Positions 26,420 through 36,084 of a stretch of DNA of 64,000 nucleotides are shown in pieces (the first letter of the stretch is position 1; every line of letters begins with the position of its first letter). The stretch comes from Shinella yambaruensis (GTDB lineage Bacteria; Pseudomonadota; Alphaproteobacteria; Rhizobiales; Rhizobiaceae): NCBI RefSeq assembly GCF_022899355.1, contig NZ_JALJCK010000005.1, positions 186,001 to 250,000 of the forward strand. The letters run 5' to 3'. The notes below the pieces were generated by a model. It searched no databases. It was given only the letters and a program-made list of their open reading frames with translations, and was not told the origin of the DNA. The translations under genes and the position numbers were made by a program.

Positions 26420-28513
26420 TTATGCCGCGCGGCGTGCCGGCGTCGCGGCGTAACCAGCGCCGCCCGCGCCGAGCTTGAACTGGGCGAGCAGGGCGTTGAG
26501 GGCGCCCGCCTCGGCGGCGAGGCCATGGCTGGCGGCGGTCTGTTCCTCCACCATGGCGGCGTTCTGCTGCGTGCCCTGGTCCATCGTGTTGACGGCGGTG
26601 TTGATCTCCTGCAGGCCCGTCGACTGCTCGCGGGCGGCCGTGACGATGGCGTTCACATGACCGTTGATCTCCTGCACCTCGCGCACGATGGCCTCCAGCG
26701 CGGCGCCCGTCTCGTCGACGAGCGAGACGCCGGAGCGGACCTGCTCTCCGGACGCGGTGATCAGCGCCTTGATCTCCTTGGCGGCATTGGCCGAGCGCTG
26801 GGCAAGCTCGCGCACTTCCTGCGCAACGACGGCAAAGCCCTTGCCGGCCTCGCCCGCGCGGGCCGCTTCCACGCCGGCATTGAGCGCAAGGAGGTTCGTC
26901 TGGAAGGCGATGTCGTCGATGACGCCGATGATGTTGGAGATCTCGTGCGAGGACTTCTCGATGCCCTGCATGGCCGAGACGGCGCGGCGCACCACCTCGC
27001 CGGACTTCTCCGCACCCTGGCGGGTGCGCGAGACGAGCGAACCGACCTCCTCGGCGCGGCGGGTGGAGTCCTTCACGGTCGTGGTGATCTCCTCCAGCGC
27101 GGCGGCGGTTTCCTCGACGGACGCCGCCTGCTGCTCCGTGCGGCGGGCGAGATCGTCGGCGGCCGAGCGGATCTCGGTGGCACCGGCATCGATGGCGCGG
27201 GCGTTCTGGCCGACCGTCGTCATCGCCGTGTGCAGCCTGGTGAGCGAGTGGTTGAAGTCGGTGCGCAGGCGGTCGAGATGGCCGGCGAAGGGTTCCTCGA
27301 TGCGATGGGCGAGATCGCCGTCGGCAAGGCGACCGAGGCCGTCCGCCAGCGCCTCGACGGCGTGCTGGATCTCGCCGGCTTCGCGCGCCTTGACAGCCTC
27401 GCGCTCGCGGCGCTCGCTTTCGGAGAGCACGCGGCCTTCTTCCGCGGCGTTTTCGAGGCGGGTGCGCTCGATGGCATTGTCGCGGAAGACGGCGACGGCG
27501 GCGGCCATGCGACCGATCTCGTCGGTACGGTCCTCGCCGGGAATGGCGGCGGTGACATCGCCAGAGGCGAGCTTGTCCATGGCGGCGGTCATGTCCTTGA
27601 CCGGGCGCACGACGAGGCGGGAGAGCACGGTGGCGAGGAAGCCCATCATGACGACGACGGCGAGGATGGTGGCGATCGTCGCGGCGATGCGGAACTGGTC
27701 GATCGCCGCATAGGCCATGCCGCTGTCGATGGTGAAGCCGAGATACCATTCGACCGACGGCAGGCCGGTGACCGGCACGAAGGAGACCAGCACCGGCTTG
27801 CCGGCATAGGTCGTGTGGGCGATGCCGCCGCCGATGGCCGGCGTCGCCTTCGGGAAGGCATCGGCGAGTGTCTTGGTGACGAGCCCCTTGTCCTGGTGCA
27901 CGAGGATCTGGCCGTTCTTGCTGACGAGGAAGGCGAAGCCCGTGCCGCCGAGATCGACCGAATTGACCATGTCGACGAGCGACTTCAGCGAAAAATCGCT
28001 GCCGGCGACGCCGAGCAGCTTGCCGTCATGCTTGACGGGCGTCGCGGCGCTGATGATCAGGTCGTTGGTGGAGGCGTCGATATAGGGCTCGGTCAGGACG
28101 CTGCCGTTGGCCTTGACGGCATCCTGATACCACGGGCGCTGGCGCGGATCGTAGCCCTCGGGCATCTCCGATTTCGGCCACATGGTGAAGAGGCCCGTCT
28201 CGTCGCCGACATAGGTGGTCATGAACTGGCTGACGAGCACGTCGTTCTGCAGAACGGCCTCGATGCCAGACGCCTCGACGGCCTTGCCGGCGGCGTTGCC
28301 GGCCATTTCGGTCAGCGAGACGCGGGCATTCAGCCAGTTGGCGATGCTCTGGGCGGCCTGCTTGCCGGAACTGTCGATGCTTTCCTCGACGGAGTTCGTC
28401 AAGACGCTGCGCTGCAGGCTGTCGATATAGAGGGAGAAGCCGGTGAAGGCGGCGACGACGACGAGGGACGCGACGACGAGGATGCGCGTCATCAGATTGG
28501 AGCGCTTGGCCAT
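26420..28513 (-). CDS. Methyl-accepting chemotaxis protein, amino-acid dCache type
   Basis: The 697-residue chemoreceptor has a membrane helix (residues 11-30), a periplasmic double-Cache domain to about 280, a second helix near 285-305, two HAMP-like segments (near 310 and 390) and a signalling domain whose hairpin tip is [19 protein letters not shown]. The Cache domain carries the amino-acid-binding signature: Y121, R126, W128, Y129, Y144, D146 and D173. These are the spacings, and from this start the same numbers, as in Pseudomonas PctA, which supports both the ligand class and the ATG at 28513. No NWETF-type tail is present. Confidence 0.93.
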   Translation of the reverse strand: MAKRSNLMTRILVVASLVVVAAFTGFSLYIDSLQRSVLTNSVEESIDSSGKQAAQSIANWLNARVSLTEMAGNAAGKAVEASGIEAVLQNDVLVSQFMTTYVGDETGLFTMWPKSEMPEGYDPRQRPWYQDAVKANGSVLTEPYIDASTNDLIISAATPVKHDGKLLGVAGSDFSLKSLVDMVNSVDLGGTGFAFLVSKNGQILVHQDKGLVTKTLADAFPKATPAIGGGIAHTTYAGKPVLVSFVPVTGLPSVEWYLGFTIDSGMAYAAIDQFRIAATIATILAVVVMMGFLATVLSRLVVRPVKDMTAAMDKLASGDVTAAIPGEDRTDEIGRMAAAVAVFRDNAIERTRLENAAEEGRVLSESERREREAVKAREAGEIQHAVEALADGLGRLADGDLAHRIEEPFAGHLDRLRTDFNHSLTRLHTAMTTVGQNARAIDAGATEIRSAADDLARRTEQQAASVEETAAALEEITTTVKDSTRRAEEVGSLVSRTRQGAEKSGEVVRRAVSAMQGIEKSSHEISNIIGVIDDIAFQTNLLALNAGVEAARAGEAGKGFAVVAQEVRELAQRSANAAKEIKALITASGEQVRSGVSLVDETGAALEAIVREVQEINGHVNAIVTAAREQSTGLQEINTAVNTMDQGTQQNAAMVEEQTAASHGLAAEAGALNALLAQFKLGAGGAGYAATPARRAA

Positions 28514-28652
28514 GGAAAGGGTGTTCCTTCGGGCGCCTCTGCCAAAACCGGCGGGCGCGATGCTGAACGACATGCCGGAGGGCGGAAATCGGGCGCATCA
28601 TGCGGCCGCCGGCCTTAGGCGCCGGAGAATGCCGTACCATAAGAAAACGTGT

Positions 28653-28667
28653 TTAAGGCGCTGTTAA
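28653..28667. promoter_or_regulatory. CtrA-like binding site upstream of chemoreceptor
   Basis: TTAA, seven bases (GGCGCTG), then TTAA matches the TTAA-N7-TTAA pattern of full CtrA sites. It is about 140 bases upstream of the chemoreceptor start. In alphaproteobacteria CtrA commonly controls motility and chemotaxis genes. The motif is short and could occur by chance, though TTAA is rare in this GC-rich sequence. Confidence 0.4.
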
Positions 28668-28714
28668 AATGAACATACCACAAATTACGAGCCGCCGCGG
28701 CGGCGCCGCGCGCC

Positions 28715-29470
28715 TCAGCGGCGGGCCATGAAGGCCTCGAAGGCGGCGCGAGCTTCCGGGCTTTTCAGTTGCGCCGCGAAATGCCCCGCCTCCTCGTCGA
28801 TGCGTGCCGCCACGTCCACGCGCGCGCCGCGGATGAGGGTGCGGGCGATGGCGAGCGCCTTCGGCGGCTTGGCGGCGAGGCGCGCGGCGGCGGCAAGCGT
28901 CTCGCGCTCCACCGCGGCGGGTTCGACGACGGCGTAGACAAGGCCCGCATCCCGCGCGGCGGTGGCGGAAAAGCCCTCGCCGGCGGCGAGCAGCGCGAAG
29001 GCGCGCTGGTGGCCCATCAGGCGCGGGGCGAGAAGGCTGGAGGCCGCCTCGGGCACCAGCGCCAGATCGACGAAGGGCGTGCGGAACTCGGTGCGGATCG
29101 AGGCATAGGTGAGGTCGCAGTGCAGATGGATCGTCGTGCCGATGCCGATCGCCAGGCCGTCAACGCCGGAAACGAGCGGCTTGCCATGGGCGGCAAGCGC
29201 ATGGAGGAAGTCGATCACCTCGCGGCCCATCGTGCCGCCCATGGCGAAGGCGAGGAAATCGTTGAGGTCGTTGCCGGCGGAAAAGCAGCCCTCGCTGCCG
29301 AGGAAGACGGTGGCGCGCACCGTCTCGTCCGCATCACCCGCCGCCAGCGCCCCGGTCATCGCCTGGTACATGGCGCGGGTGATGGCGTTCTTCTTGTCGG
29401 CACGGTTGAGGCGGATCACCTGGACGCCCGGGGCCGCTTCGGGGCGCTCGATCAGGATATGGTCGGTCAT
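28715..29470 (-). CDS. Enoyl-CoA hydratase/isomerase family protein
   Basis: The 251-residue protein belongs to the crotonase family. The first oxyanion-hole segment is CFSAGNDLNDF near residue 62 and the second is GLAIGIGTTIHLHCD near 103. The canonical Glu144/Glu164 of hydratases are hard to place: one region reads PFVDLALVPEAASS near 126, with only one acidic residue in the usual position, as in isomerase members. It is upstream of the chemoreceptor and downstream of the acyl-CoA dehydrogenase, separated from the latter by a large inverted repeat. Confidence 0.85.
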   Translation of the reverse strand: MTDHILIERPEAAPGVQVIRLNRADKKNAITRAMYQAMTGALAAGDADETVRATVFLGSEGCFSAGNDLNDFLAFAMGGTMGREVIDFLHALAAHGKPLVSGVDGLAIGIGTTIHLHCDLTYASIRTEFRTPFVDLALVPEAASSLLAPRLMGHQRAFALLAAGEGFSATAARDAGLVYAVVEPAAVERETLAAAARLAAKPPKALAIARTLIRGARVDVAARIDEEAGHFAAQLKSPEARAAFEAFMARR

Positions 29471-29508
29471 GGGTATCGGTTTCCTTCATCGAATGGCTGT
29501 CACTCGGG

Positions 29509-29678
29509 TGCCGGATCCCCCCTCTGCCCTGCCGGGCATCTCCCCCTCAATGGGGGAGGTCAGCAGGACGCGAGAACCTCGCTCAACCGGCAACGCCGGA
29601 GATGGGCGAAACGGCGGCCCCAACCAATCTCCCCCCTTGAGGGGGAGATGCCCGGCAGGGCAGAGGGGGGATCCGGCA
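29509..29678. repeat. Perfect 42-bp inverted repeat, family B
   Basis: A 42-base arm (29509-29550) is repeated exactly as its reverse complement at 29637-29678, with 86 bases between. Each arm contains CTGCCCTGCCGGGCATCTCC. A second, diverged pair of the same family lies at 60317-60432. The element fills the gap between the enoyl-CoA hydratase start and the acyl-CoA dehydrogenase stop. It looks like a rhizobial mosaic-type intergenic element; no coding capacity is visible. Confidence 0.85.
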
Positions 29679-29715
29679 GCTACAGTCTCTCACTTCGCTG
29701 GCAGCCCAAGCGTTC

Positions 29716-31512
29716 CTATCCCAGCACCACGCGCGCGGCTTCCAGGCTCCCGGCACCGGAGACCACCCTGTCCCGCAGCGCCGCCGTCTCGCCGATGATA
29801 TTCTCCGCGGCGAAGCGGCACAGCGCGGCGCGTTCGCCGTTGCGGCCGTCGCCGCCGTCGGCGAGCGCGCCCTTGGCGAGATAGGCGCCGGTCAGGACCA
29901 GGCCGAAGAGGCGCTGGTAGGGCGTGGCGCCGGCGAGCGCCTCGGCCTGCCGGCCTTCCGCCAGCGCGGCGAGCAGCCATTCGCTCGCCGCCTCAAGGTC
30001 TGCGATGGCGGCATCGAGGCGGGATGCGGTCTCGCCGAGGGCCGGCGCATTCGCCTGCCCGGCCCTTGCCGCGATCTCCCGCAGTTCGGCGATGAAGCCG
30101 CGCAGATGGTCGCCGTCCGAAAGCGGCAGCTTGCGCGTGACGAGGTCGATGGCCTGGATGCCGTTGGTGCCCTCGTAGATCGGCGCGATGCGGGCGTCGC
30201 GATAGAGGCGGGCCGCGCCCGTCTCCTCGATGAAGCCCATGCCGCCATGCACCTGCACGCCGAGCGAGGCGACGTCGACGCCGGCATCGGTGGCGAAGCT
30301 CTTTGCGATGGGGGTGAGCAGGCTCGCGCGCTCGGCCCAGTGCTTCGCCTCCGCGCCGTGGCTCATGTCGACGGCGTGGGCGCAGGCATAGGTGATGGCG
30401 CGGGCGCCCTGGGTGAGCACCTTCATGGTCAGAAGCATGCGGGCGACGTCGGGATGCTCGATGATCGGGCTCATGCCCGAACCTTGGCCCGAACCTTGTC
30501 CCGATCCGTGCCAGCCGGGCGCCTTGCCCTGCGTGCGCTCCTTTGCATAGGCGATCGCCTTCTGCGTCGCCGCCTCCGCGATCGCCACACCCTGCATGCC
30601 GACGGCAAGGCGGGCGTTGTTCATCATGGTGAACATGCAGGCAAGGCCCCGGTTCTCCTCGCCGACCAGCCAGCCGATGGCGCCCGGCTCGTCGCCGAAG
30701 CGGCCGTCGCCGTAGATCATCGTGCAGGTGGGCGAGCCGTGGATGCCGAGCTTGTGCTCGATGGAATGGCAATGGGCGTCGTTGCGGGGCCCAAGCGAAC
30801 CATCGTCATTGACAAGGAACTTCGGCACGAGGAAGAGCGAGATGCCGCGCGTGCCGGCCGGCGCATCCGGCAGGCGGGCGAGAACCAGATGCACGATGTT
30901 GTCGGTGAAATCGTGCTCGCCATAGGTGATGAAGATCTTCTGGCCGAAGAGGCGATAGGTGCCGTCGTCGCGCCGCTCGGCGCGGGTCTTCATCACGCCG
31001 AGGTCCGAGCCGGCATGGGGCTCGGTGAGGTTCATCGAGCCCATCCATTCGCCCGACACCATCTTCGGCAGATAGGTGGACTTCAGGTGATCCGAGCCAT
31101 GCGCCGCCAGCGCCTCGATAGCGCCGATCGTCAGCGTCGGGCCGATCGCAAACGCCATGGAGCCGCTGTTCCACATTTCGAGCGCGGCGACATGCAGCAT
31201 ATGCGGCAGGCCCTGCCCGCCGAATTCGGGCGAGGCCGTCAGCGAGTTCCAGCCGCCCTCCGCCCAGGCCTTGTAGAGTGCCGGCCAGCCGTCGGGCATC
31301 TTCACCGCGCCATCGACAAGGCGGGCACCCTGCCTGTCGCCGATCTCGGCGAGCGGGGCCACCTCCTCGGTGGCGAACCGCCCGGCTTCGGAGAGGATGG
31401 CATCGACGAGGTCGTCCGTCAGCTCGCCGAGGTGGCCGCCTTCCAGCGCGGGCGCAAGCCCCGCCACATGCTTCAGCGTGAATGCAATCTCCTCGACCGG
31501 CGCCTTGTACAT
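29716..31512 (-). CDS. Acyl-CoA dehydrogenase, DmdC/FadE-like
   Basis: The 598-residue FAD enzyme oxidises an acyl-CoA at the alpha-beta bond. Visible features are SPEFGGQGLPHM near residue 93, the FAD-binding MNLTEPHAGSDLG near 163, GMGFIEETG near 425 and the catalytic Glu in YEGTNGIQ near 447. The ~600-residue length with a C-terminal extension matches the family that includes 3-methylmercaptopropionyl-CoA dehydrogenase and long-chain enzymes. An unusual GSGQ repeat lies at residues 334-345. A LiuR-like operator precedes the gene. Confidence 0.92.
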   Translation of the reverse strand: MYKAPVEEIAFTLKHVAGLAPALEGGHLGELTDDLVDAILSEAGRFATEEVAPLAEIGDRQGARLVDGAVKMPDGWPALYKAWAEGGWNSLTASPEFGGQGLPHMLHVAALEMWNSGSMAFAIGPTLTIGAIEALAAHGSDHLKSTYLPKMVSGEWMGSMNLTEPHAGSDLGVMKTRAERRDDGTYRLFGQKIFITYGEHDFTDNIVHLVLARLPDAPAGTRGISLFLVPKFLVNDDGSLGPRNDAHCHSIEHKLGIHGSPTCTMIYGDGRFGDEPGAIGWLVGEENRGLACMFTMMNNARLAVGMQGVAIAEAATQKAIAYAKERTQGKAPGWHGSGQGSGQGSGMSPIIEHPDVARMLLTMKVLTQGARAITYACAHAVDMSHGAEAKHWAERASLLTPIAKSFATDAGVDVASLGVQVHGGMGFIEETGAARLYRDARIAPIYEGTNGIQAIDLVTRKLPLSDGDHLRGFIAELREIAARAGQANAPALGETASRLDAAIADLEAASEWLLAALAEGRQAEALAGATPYQRLFGLVLTGAYLAKGALADGGDGRNGERAALCRFAAENIIGETAALRDRVVSGAGSLEAARVVLG

Positions 31513-31578
31513 CTCTATCCTCCTCCCGGCCGCCCTGCCCGGCTGGCGGAGCGACGTGTTGTCGGCAGATTATTGATT

Positions 31579-31594
31579 TTTACGTAAACGTCAA
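31579..31594. promoter_or_regulatory. LiuR-like operator before acyl-CoA dehydrogenase
   Basis: TTTACGTAAACGTCAA is a 16-base near-palindrome (TTnACGT-AA-ACGTnAA) lying 67 bases upstream of the acyl-CoA dehydrogenase start. It fits the operator pattern of LiuR, a MerR-family regulator of branched-chain amino acid and fatty acid breakdown in Proteobacteria. No such regulator gene is in the window. Confidence 0.55.
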
Positions 31595-31695
31595 CGTGAT
31601 TAGACCGGCGCAAACGGAAACGGGCCGGCCGGTCGATGACCGGTCAGCCCGTTCCAGGTGCCGGGGGGACCATCCGGCACGCAGGGGATCACCCA

Positions 31696-32307
31696 TCAGC
31701 TATAGGGCGAGATGCACTGGCGACGCGGCCCGTTATAGGGCTGGAACGTGTTGTCGTAGGCCCTGTAGGAACGATAGCGGTTGGCGCACCAGTTCACATG
31801 CGCGCTGCCGCCGCCGACATAGGTCCGGTCGTTGGCGATCGCACCGCCGATGATGGTGCCGACGCCGAAAGCGGCGAGCGGGAACCAGAAACCGTCATGA
31901 TAGCGATAGCCCGGGCGCTGGTAGCGGTAGCCGCGATGGCCGCGATACCAGCCGTAGCGGTCGCCCCGGTCACGCCAGCCGACATCCCGGTCGCGATAGC
32001 GGTAGCGGCGATTGTCACGCCAGCCGCTGTCGCCGTTCCAGGCACGCTCGATCCGGCGGTTGCGCTCGCGCGTTCCCAGGCGGTTATAGTTGCGCCGGAC
32101 GTCGCGCGAATTCCCGTCGAAGCGGAAGTTGCGCTTCAGCCAGAACGGACGCTCGCCATCGCGCACAAGCTGCACGTCGCCGCCGCCGGTCGTGGTGACC
32201 GGCTGGGCCTTCGGAACGGCAAGCGGCATGGCGCCCGCCGGCACGACCGGCGTCGCGGCGAAGAGCGCCGACATGGCCACGGCCAGGCATTTGTTGAGAA
32301 ACCTCAT
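31696..32307 (-). CDS. BA14K-family exported protein
   Basis: The 203-residue protein starts with a signal peptide (cleavage near PAGA-MP), followed by an Arg/Tyr/Asn-rich region with repeated RYR, DRD and GYRY segments, a short hydrophobic segment ([17 protein letters not shown] near 142-158) and a C-terminal BA14K-type motif [15 protein letters not shown]...RRQC with two cysteines. The family was named for a Brucella immunoreactive, lectin-like protein. The ATG at 32307 is used because it places the signal peptide at the N-terminus. It is divergent from the GH25 gene. Confidence 0.85.
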   Translation of the reverse strand: MRFLNKCLAVAMSALFAATPVVPAGAMPLAVPKAQPVTTTGGGDVQLVRDGERPFWLKRNFRFDGNSRDVRRNYNRLGTRERNRRIERAWNGDSGWRDNRRYRYRDRDVGWRDRGDRYGWYRGHRGYRYQRPGYRYHDGFWFPLAAFGVGTIIGGAIANDRTYVGGGSAHVNWCANRYRSYRAYDNTFQPYNGPRRQCISPYS

Positions 32308-32464
32308 GACACTTCTCCCTAACGGTGCCTTTCGACTGTTGCTCGAACGGCAATTTGAACGCGAAACGCACAAAAGTCCCTTTCGTTCCATATGCGGTCT
32401 CCCCGCTTCCGATTCAATGGCTGCCGAAGCGCCTTCGCGCAGCCTTGCGCGCGTTAGCCGTCCG

Positions 32465-32472
32465 TTAACCAT
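32465..32472 (+). promoter_or_regulatory. CtrA-type half site before GH25 gene
   Basis: TTAACCAT matches the alphaproteobacterial CtrA half-site consensus exactly and lies 54 bases before the GH25 start, in the region shared with the divergent BA14K gene. Cell-cycle control of a wall hydrolase would make sense, but the motif is only eight bases. Confidence 0.35.
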
Positions 32473-32525
32473 GCTTCGTCCACCATGGCCGCTTGCGGAG
32501 GCAAAGGAATCGAACAGGAGCGTCC

Positions 32526-33620
32526 ATGAACCCGAAGCATCGTGCCGGCCTGGCCGCTCTTCTCCTTCTGGCGGGCCTGCCCTTCTCCGCCAGCGCGGCC
32601 TATGTGGAACCATGGAAGAAACCCGAGAACGCCATCGTCATCGACGCCTATGAGCTGAACGAGATCGACTGGTCGGAAATGCTCTCCGACAGCCGCATCG
32701 CCGGCTTCATCTCCAAGGCTTCCGACGGCTTGCCCGAGAGTTTCAGCTGCAAGGGCGAGCATGGCGGCGACACGGTGGCGCATTGCAAGACCATGTGGCG
32801 CAAATACGCGGTGAGCCGCGAGCTCTACCAGACGCGCCGGCTGCTCGCCCGGTCGAAAGGGCTGCTCTGGGGCGCCTATCACCTCGCCCGGCCGGGCAAT
32901 CCGGTCGACCAGGCCAATCATTTCCTCGACTACGCCAATCCGCAGGACGACGAGATGATGGTGCTGGACATCGAGGGCATCGATCCGGACAACTACATGT
33001 CGCTTGCGGATGCGCAGGTCTTCGCCGGCCATATCAAGACGCGCACGGGCCGCTATCCGGTGCTCTACACCAACCATTCGACCGCCCGGCACATCGCGCT
33101 CAACCGCGACACATACCGCATCCTCTCGCGCCTGCCGCTCTGGTACGCCCGCTACAAGCCCGGGATCGAGGATGCCTTCCCGATGGGCAACTGGGACAGC
33201 TACGCGCTCTGGCAGTTCTCCGCCGGCGTCAACTGCTCGAAGCGGCGCTGCCCCTACCGGGTGAAGGGCGCACTGACGGATATCGACGTCAACGTGGCGC
33301 CGATGACCAAGGCGGCGCTCGGCAAGGCCTGGGCCTTTGGCGGGCTGCTGCCGGAAAAACCCTTCGAGCCTCTCGACGGGATGCTCACCGCCTCCATCCC
33401 GGCAGGCGGCGCCTTCAAGGCCACGGTGACGGCCGAAGCCGAGGCCGGCACCGCCGCGCAGACGGCCGGCGCCGTCACGCTCGCCTCGGGCGCGACGGCG
33501 TCTTTCCCCGTCGCCGTGACGGCCGAGGTGCGCGCCGGCATCATGGCAAAAGGCACCGCGACCATCACGCTCGGCCGCCGCCTGGTGGAGGTCACGCCGC
33601 TAAACTACCAGGATTTCTGA
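32526..33620 (+). CDS. GH25-family muramidase-like protein
   Basis: The 364-residue exported protein has a signal peptide (cleavage near SASA-AY) and a glycoside hydrolase 25 domain to about residue 265. The family landmarks are the first Asp strand [13 protein letters not shown] near 38, the catalytic DxE in MVLDIEG near 139, [10 protein letters not shown] and WQFSAG near 230. Such enzymes cleave peptidoglycan glycan strands. Residues 270-364 form an extra Ala/Thr-rich, probably beta-sandwich domain I do not recognise. An exact CtrA half site lies upstream. It converges with the reductase gene, 10 bases away. Confidence 0.85.
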   Translation: MNPKHRAGLAALLLLAGLPFSASAAYVEPWKKPENAIVIDAYELNEIDWSEMLSDSRIAGFISKASDGLPESFSCKGEHGGDTVAHCKTMWRKYAVSRELYQTRRLLARSKGLLWGAYHLARPGNPVDQANHFLDYANPQDDEMMVLDIEGIDPDNYMSLADAQVFAGHIKTRTGRYPVLYTNHSTARHIALNRDTYRILSRLPLWYARYKPGIEDAFPMGNWDSYALWQFSAGVNCSKRRCPYRVKGALTDIDVNVAPMTKAALGKAWAFGGLLPEKPFEPLDGMLTASIPAGGAFKATVTAEAEAGTAAQTAGAVTLASGATASFPVAVTAEVRAGIMAKGTATITLGRRLVEVTPLNYQDF

Positions 33621-33630
33621 GGTCCCGCTC

Positions 33631-34734
33631 CTACGCCTCGATCTGCACGTCGCCGATGGGCCGAGAGCAGCAGGCGAGAATGTAGCCCTCCTCGATCTCG
33701 TCGTCGAGGATGCCGCCATTGTGGCGCATGTCGACCTCGCCCGAGACCTTCATGACCCGGCAGGTGCCGCACAGGCCACCCTCGCAGGCTGCGCCGATGC
33801 GCACGCCGGCAGCGCGGGCCGTCTGCAGGATCGTCTGGCCCGGCGGACATTTGGCGTCCTTGCCGGCCATGGTGAAGGTGACGGTCGCAACGGCGTTGGC
33901 ATCCACCTCCTGCTCGCCGGCACCGGCACGGATGGCGATCTCCTCGGGCGCGGGGGCGGCGGCCGGCTGGAAGCTCTCCTCGTGGTAACGCTCCATGTTG
34001 AAGCCGCAGACCTTCAGCATGTCGCGCACGCCGCGCATGAAGGGTTCCGGGCCGCAGCAGAAGACGGTGCGCTCGCGGAAGTCGGGTGCCAGAAGCGAGA
34101 GACGGGCGGCGTCGATGCGGCCGCGCAGGCCGTGCCAGCCGTCGCGCGGATTGTGCCCTTCCACGACGAAGCCGAGCGCCAGCTTCGGCATCTGCGCGGC
34201 GAGGCATTCCAGCTCCGCCTTGAACAGAAGGTCTTCGGGCTTGCGGGCACAGGTGACGAAGGCGACGTCGGACTGCGGTGCGCAATCCGACATCCAGCGC
34301 GTCATCGACATCATCGGCGTGACGCCGGAGCCGGCCGAGATGAAGAGGTATTTTTCGGCGGGATAGCGCACGAAGGAAAAGTCGCCGAGCGGACCGAAGG
34401 CCTTCAGCCGCATGCCGGGGCGCAGGGTGTCGAACATCCAGCGCGTGCCGATCGAGTTCTTCTGCGCCTTCACCGTCACGGAAACGGAGAAGGGGCGCGA
34501 GGGCGTCGAGGAGAGCGTGTAGGTCCGCATCACGGGCTCGTCTTCCGACACCGGCAGTTCCAGCGTGACGAACTGGCCCGGCAGGTAGCGGAACCAGTTG
34601 TCGCGATCGGAGCGGAACGTGAAGGTCATCACGTCCGATGTCTCCACCGTGGCGGCGATGCATTCCAGCATGTGCTGGCGATCGTTCCACGGATGAAGCT
34701 CGTCGAAGTGGCGGAAATGGCTGGCGATCGTCAT
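33631..34734 (-). CDS. gbcB: Reductase subunit of Rieske demethylase, GbcB-like
   Basis: The 367-residue protein passes electrons from NAD(P)H through FAD and a plant-type 2Fe-2S centre to a Rieske oxygenase. The flavin site is MRTYTLSSTPS near residue 69, the nucleotide site is FISAGSGVTPMMSM near 130, FCCGPEPFM is near 230, and the C-terminal ferredoxin domain has CEGGLCGTC plus a later Cys in ACCSRP. This domain order matches glycine betaine or stachydrine demethylase reductases. It starts one base after the oxygenase stop codon (TGACATG), so the two are coupled. Confidence 0.85.
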   Translation of the reverse strand: MTIASHFRHFDELHPWNDRQHMLECIAATVETSDVMTFTFRSDRDNWFRYLPGQFVTLELPVSEDEPVMRTYTLSSTPSRPFSVSVTVKAQKNSIGTRWMFDTLRPGMRLKAFGPLGDFSFVRYPAEKYLFISAGSGVTPMMSMTRWMSDCAPQSDVAFVTCARKPEDLLFKAELECLAAQMPKLALGFVVEGHNPRDGWHGLRGRIDAARLSLLAPDFRERTVFCCGPEPFMRGVRDMLKVCGFNMERYHEESFQPAAAPAPEEIAIRAGAGEQEVDANAVATVTFTMAGKDAKCPPGQTILQTARAAGVRIGAACEGGLCGTCRVMKVSGEVDMRHNGGILDDEIEEGYILACCSRPIGDVQIEA

Positions 34735-34735
34735 G

Positions 34736-35980
34736 TCAGGCCACCCGCGAGAGCGGCTTCCTGCCGCCGTCGAGCCGGTCGATCATGAAATTCGCATACC
34801 ATTCGACGAACTGCATGACGCCGCCCTCGTCCTCCGGCGAATAGGGGCCGGGCTGGTAGGCCGGCGAGCGGATGCCGAAGGCGTTTTCCTCGACGATCCG
34901 CCGGTCCTGATCGTTCGTCTCGGTCCAGACATGGGTGAGCTCGTCCAGACGGTAGTCGACCCCCTCGACGGCGTCCTTGCTGACGAGCCATTTCGTCGTG
35001 ACCTGCGTCAGCTCGGGACCGAGCGGCAGGACGCGGAAGGTGATGGCGTGATCGGCGAGCACATGGTTCCATGTCGTCGGATAGTGGAAGAGCAGCAGCG
35101 TGCCGATGTGGCTTTCCAGCACCTCATTGGATAGGGGGCGCTGGACGGCCCGGGCCCCGGACATGGTGTAGCTTTCGGCATCCTGGATGAGCGGCATGCG
35201 CGCGGCGCGGAACTGGCCGGTCGGCGACATCCTGAATTCGCTCGGCAGGCCCGCCGCCTCGCACTTTTCCCAGTGCGCGGCGATGACCGGATCGTCCTTG
35301 GCGCCCTGTACGCCCGTCGCAGTCGGCGCCTCGGGGTAGGTGCGGCAGAGTTCGGGATGGTTGGCCGCGCAATGGTAGCACTCGCGGTTGTTCTCCCAGA
35401 CGAGCTTCCAGTTGCCCTTCTCAATGATCGTGCTTTCGAAGGCGACCTTCGTCTCGCCGAGGCGATGGCGGGCGAGATAGGGCTCGACCGTGGCGCGGAA
35501 CGGCGCGAAATCGGGGGCTTCGTCGGCCAGGCAGAGGAAGATGTAGCCGCCGACGGTCTCGCAGTGCACCCGTTTCAGGCCATGCTGGCTCTTGTCGAAA
35601 TCCTCCGCCATGTGGCGGGCGAAGAGCAGCGAACCGTCCAGCTCGTAGGTCCACTGGTGGTAGGGACAGACGAGCTTGGCCGAGGAGCCCCTGTGCTGCG
35701 TGCAGACGCGCGAGCCGCGGTGGCGGCAGGAATTGTGCAGGGCGCGCACGGTGCCCGTGCGGTCGCGGGTGATAACCACGGGATAGTCGCCGATCTGCAC
35801 GGTGAAGTAGTTGCCGGCCTTCGGGATCTCGCAGTCATGGCCGACGAACAGCCAGTCGCGGTACCAGATCGTCTCCAGGTCCAGCTTGTAATGGTCGGGG
35901 TCGATGTAGAAGGCCTGCTCGAGGCTGTGGCCCTCGCGCCGGTTCTTGAGCTTGCGGAGCACGTCGCTGCGAATGTCCAT
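34736..35980 (-). CDS. gbcA: Rieske oxygenase, glycine betaine demethylase-like GbcA
   Basis: The 414-residue terminal oxygenase has a Rieske centre (SCRHRGSRVC and CPYHQWTY, residues ~84-112) and a mononuclear iron site in WENNRECYHCAANHPE near 200. This iron-site motif and the partner reductase resemble glycine betaine and proline betaine monooxygenases, which oxidatively remove an N-methyl group and release formaldehyde. The substrate is inferred. The ATG at 35980 has GAGGAT 7 bases upstream. A cobalamin riboswitch lies about 105 bases upstream on the same strand, so B12 likely controls this pair. Confidence 0.85.
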   Translation of the reverse strand: MDIRSDVLRKLKNRREGHSLEQAFYIDPDHYKLDLETIWYRDWLFVGHDCEIPKAGNYFTVQIGDYPVVITRDRTGTVRALHNSCRHRGSRVCTQHRGSSAKLVCPYHQWTYELDGSLLFARHMAEDFDKSQHGLKRVHCETVGGYIFLCLADEAPDFAPFRATVEPYLARHRLGETKVAFESTIIEKGNWKLVWENNRECYHCAANHPELCRTYPEAPTATGVQGAKDDPVIAAHWEKCEAAGLPSEFRMSPTGQFRAARMPLIQDAESYTMSGARAVQRPLSNEVLESHIGTLLLFHYPTTWNHVLADHAITFRVLPLGPELTQVTTKWLVSKDAVEGVDYRLDELTHVWTETNDQDRRIVEENAFGIRSPAYQPGPYSPEDEGGVMQFVEWYANFMIDRLDGGRKPLSRVA

Positions 35981-36084
35981 GCCGGATCCTCGGATTGCAA
36001 ATTGGGGATACGGCGCACGGAAGGAGACGGCGTCCGGGCGCAAGACGCACGGACTGCACGCTTCCCGGCCGCCCGCCGCAGCCA

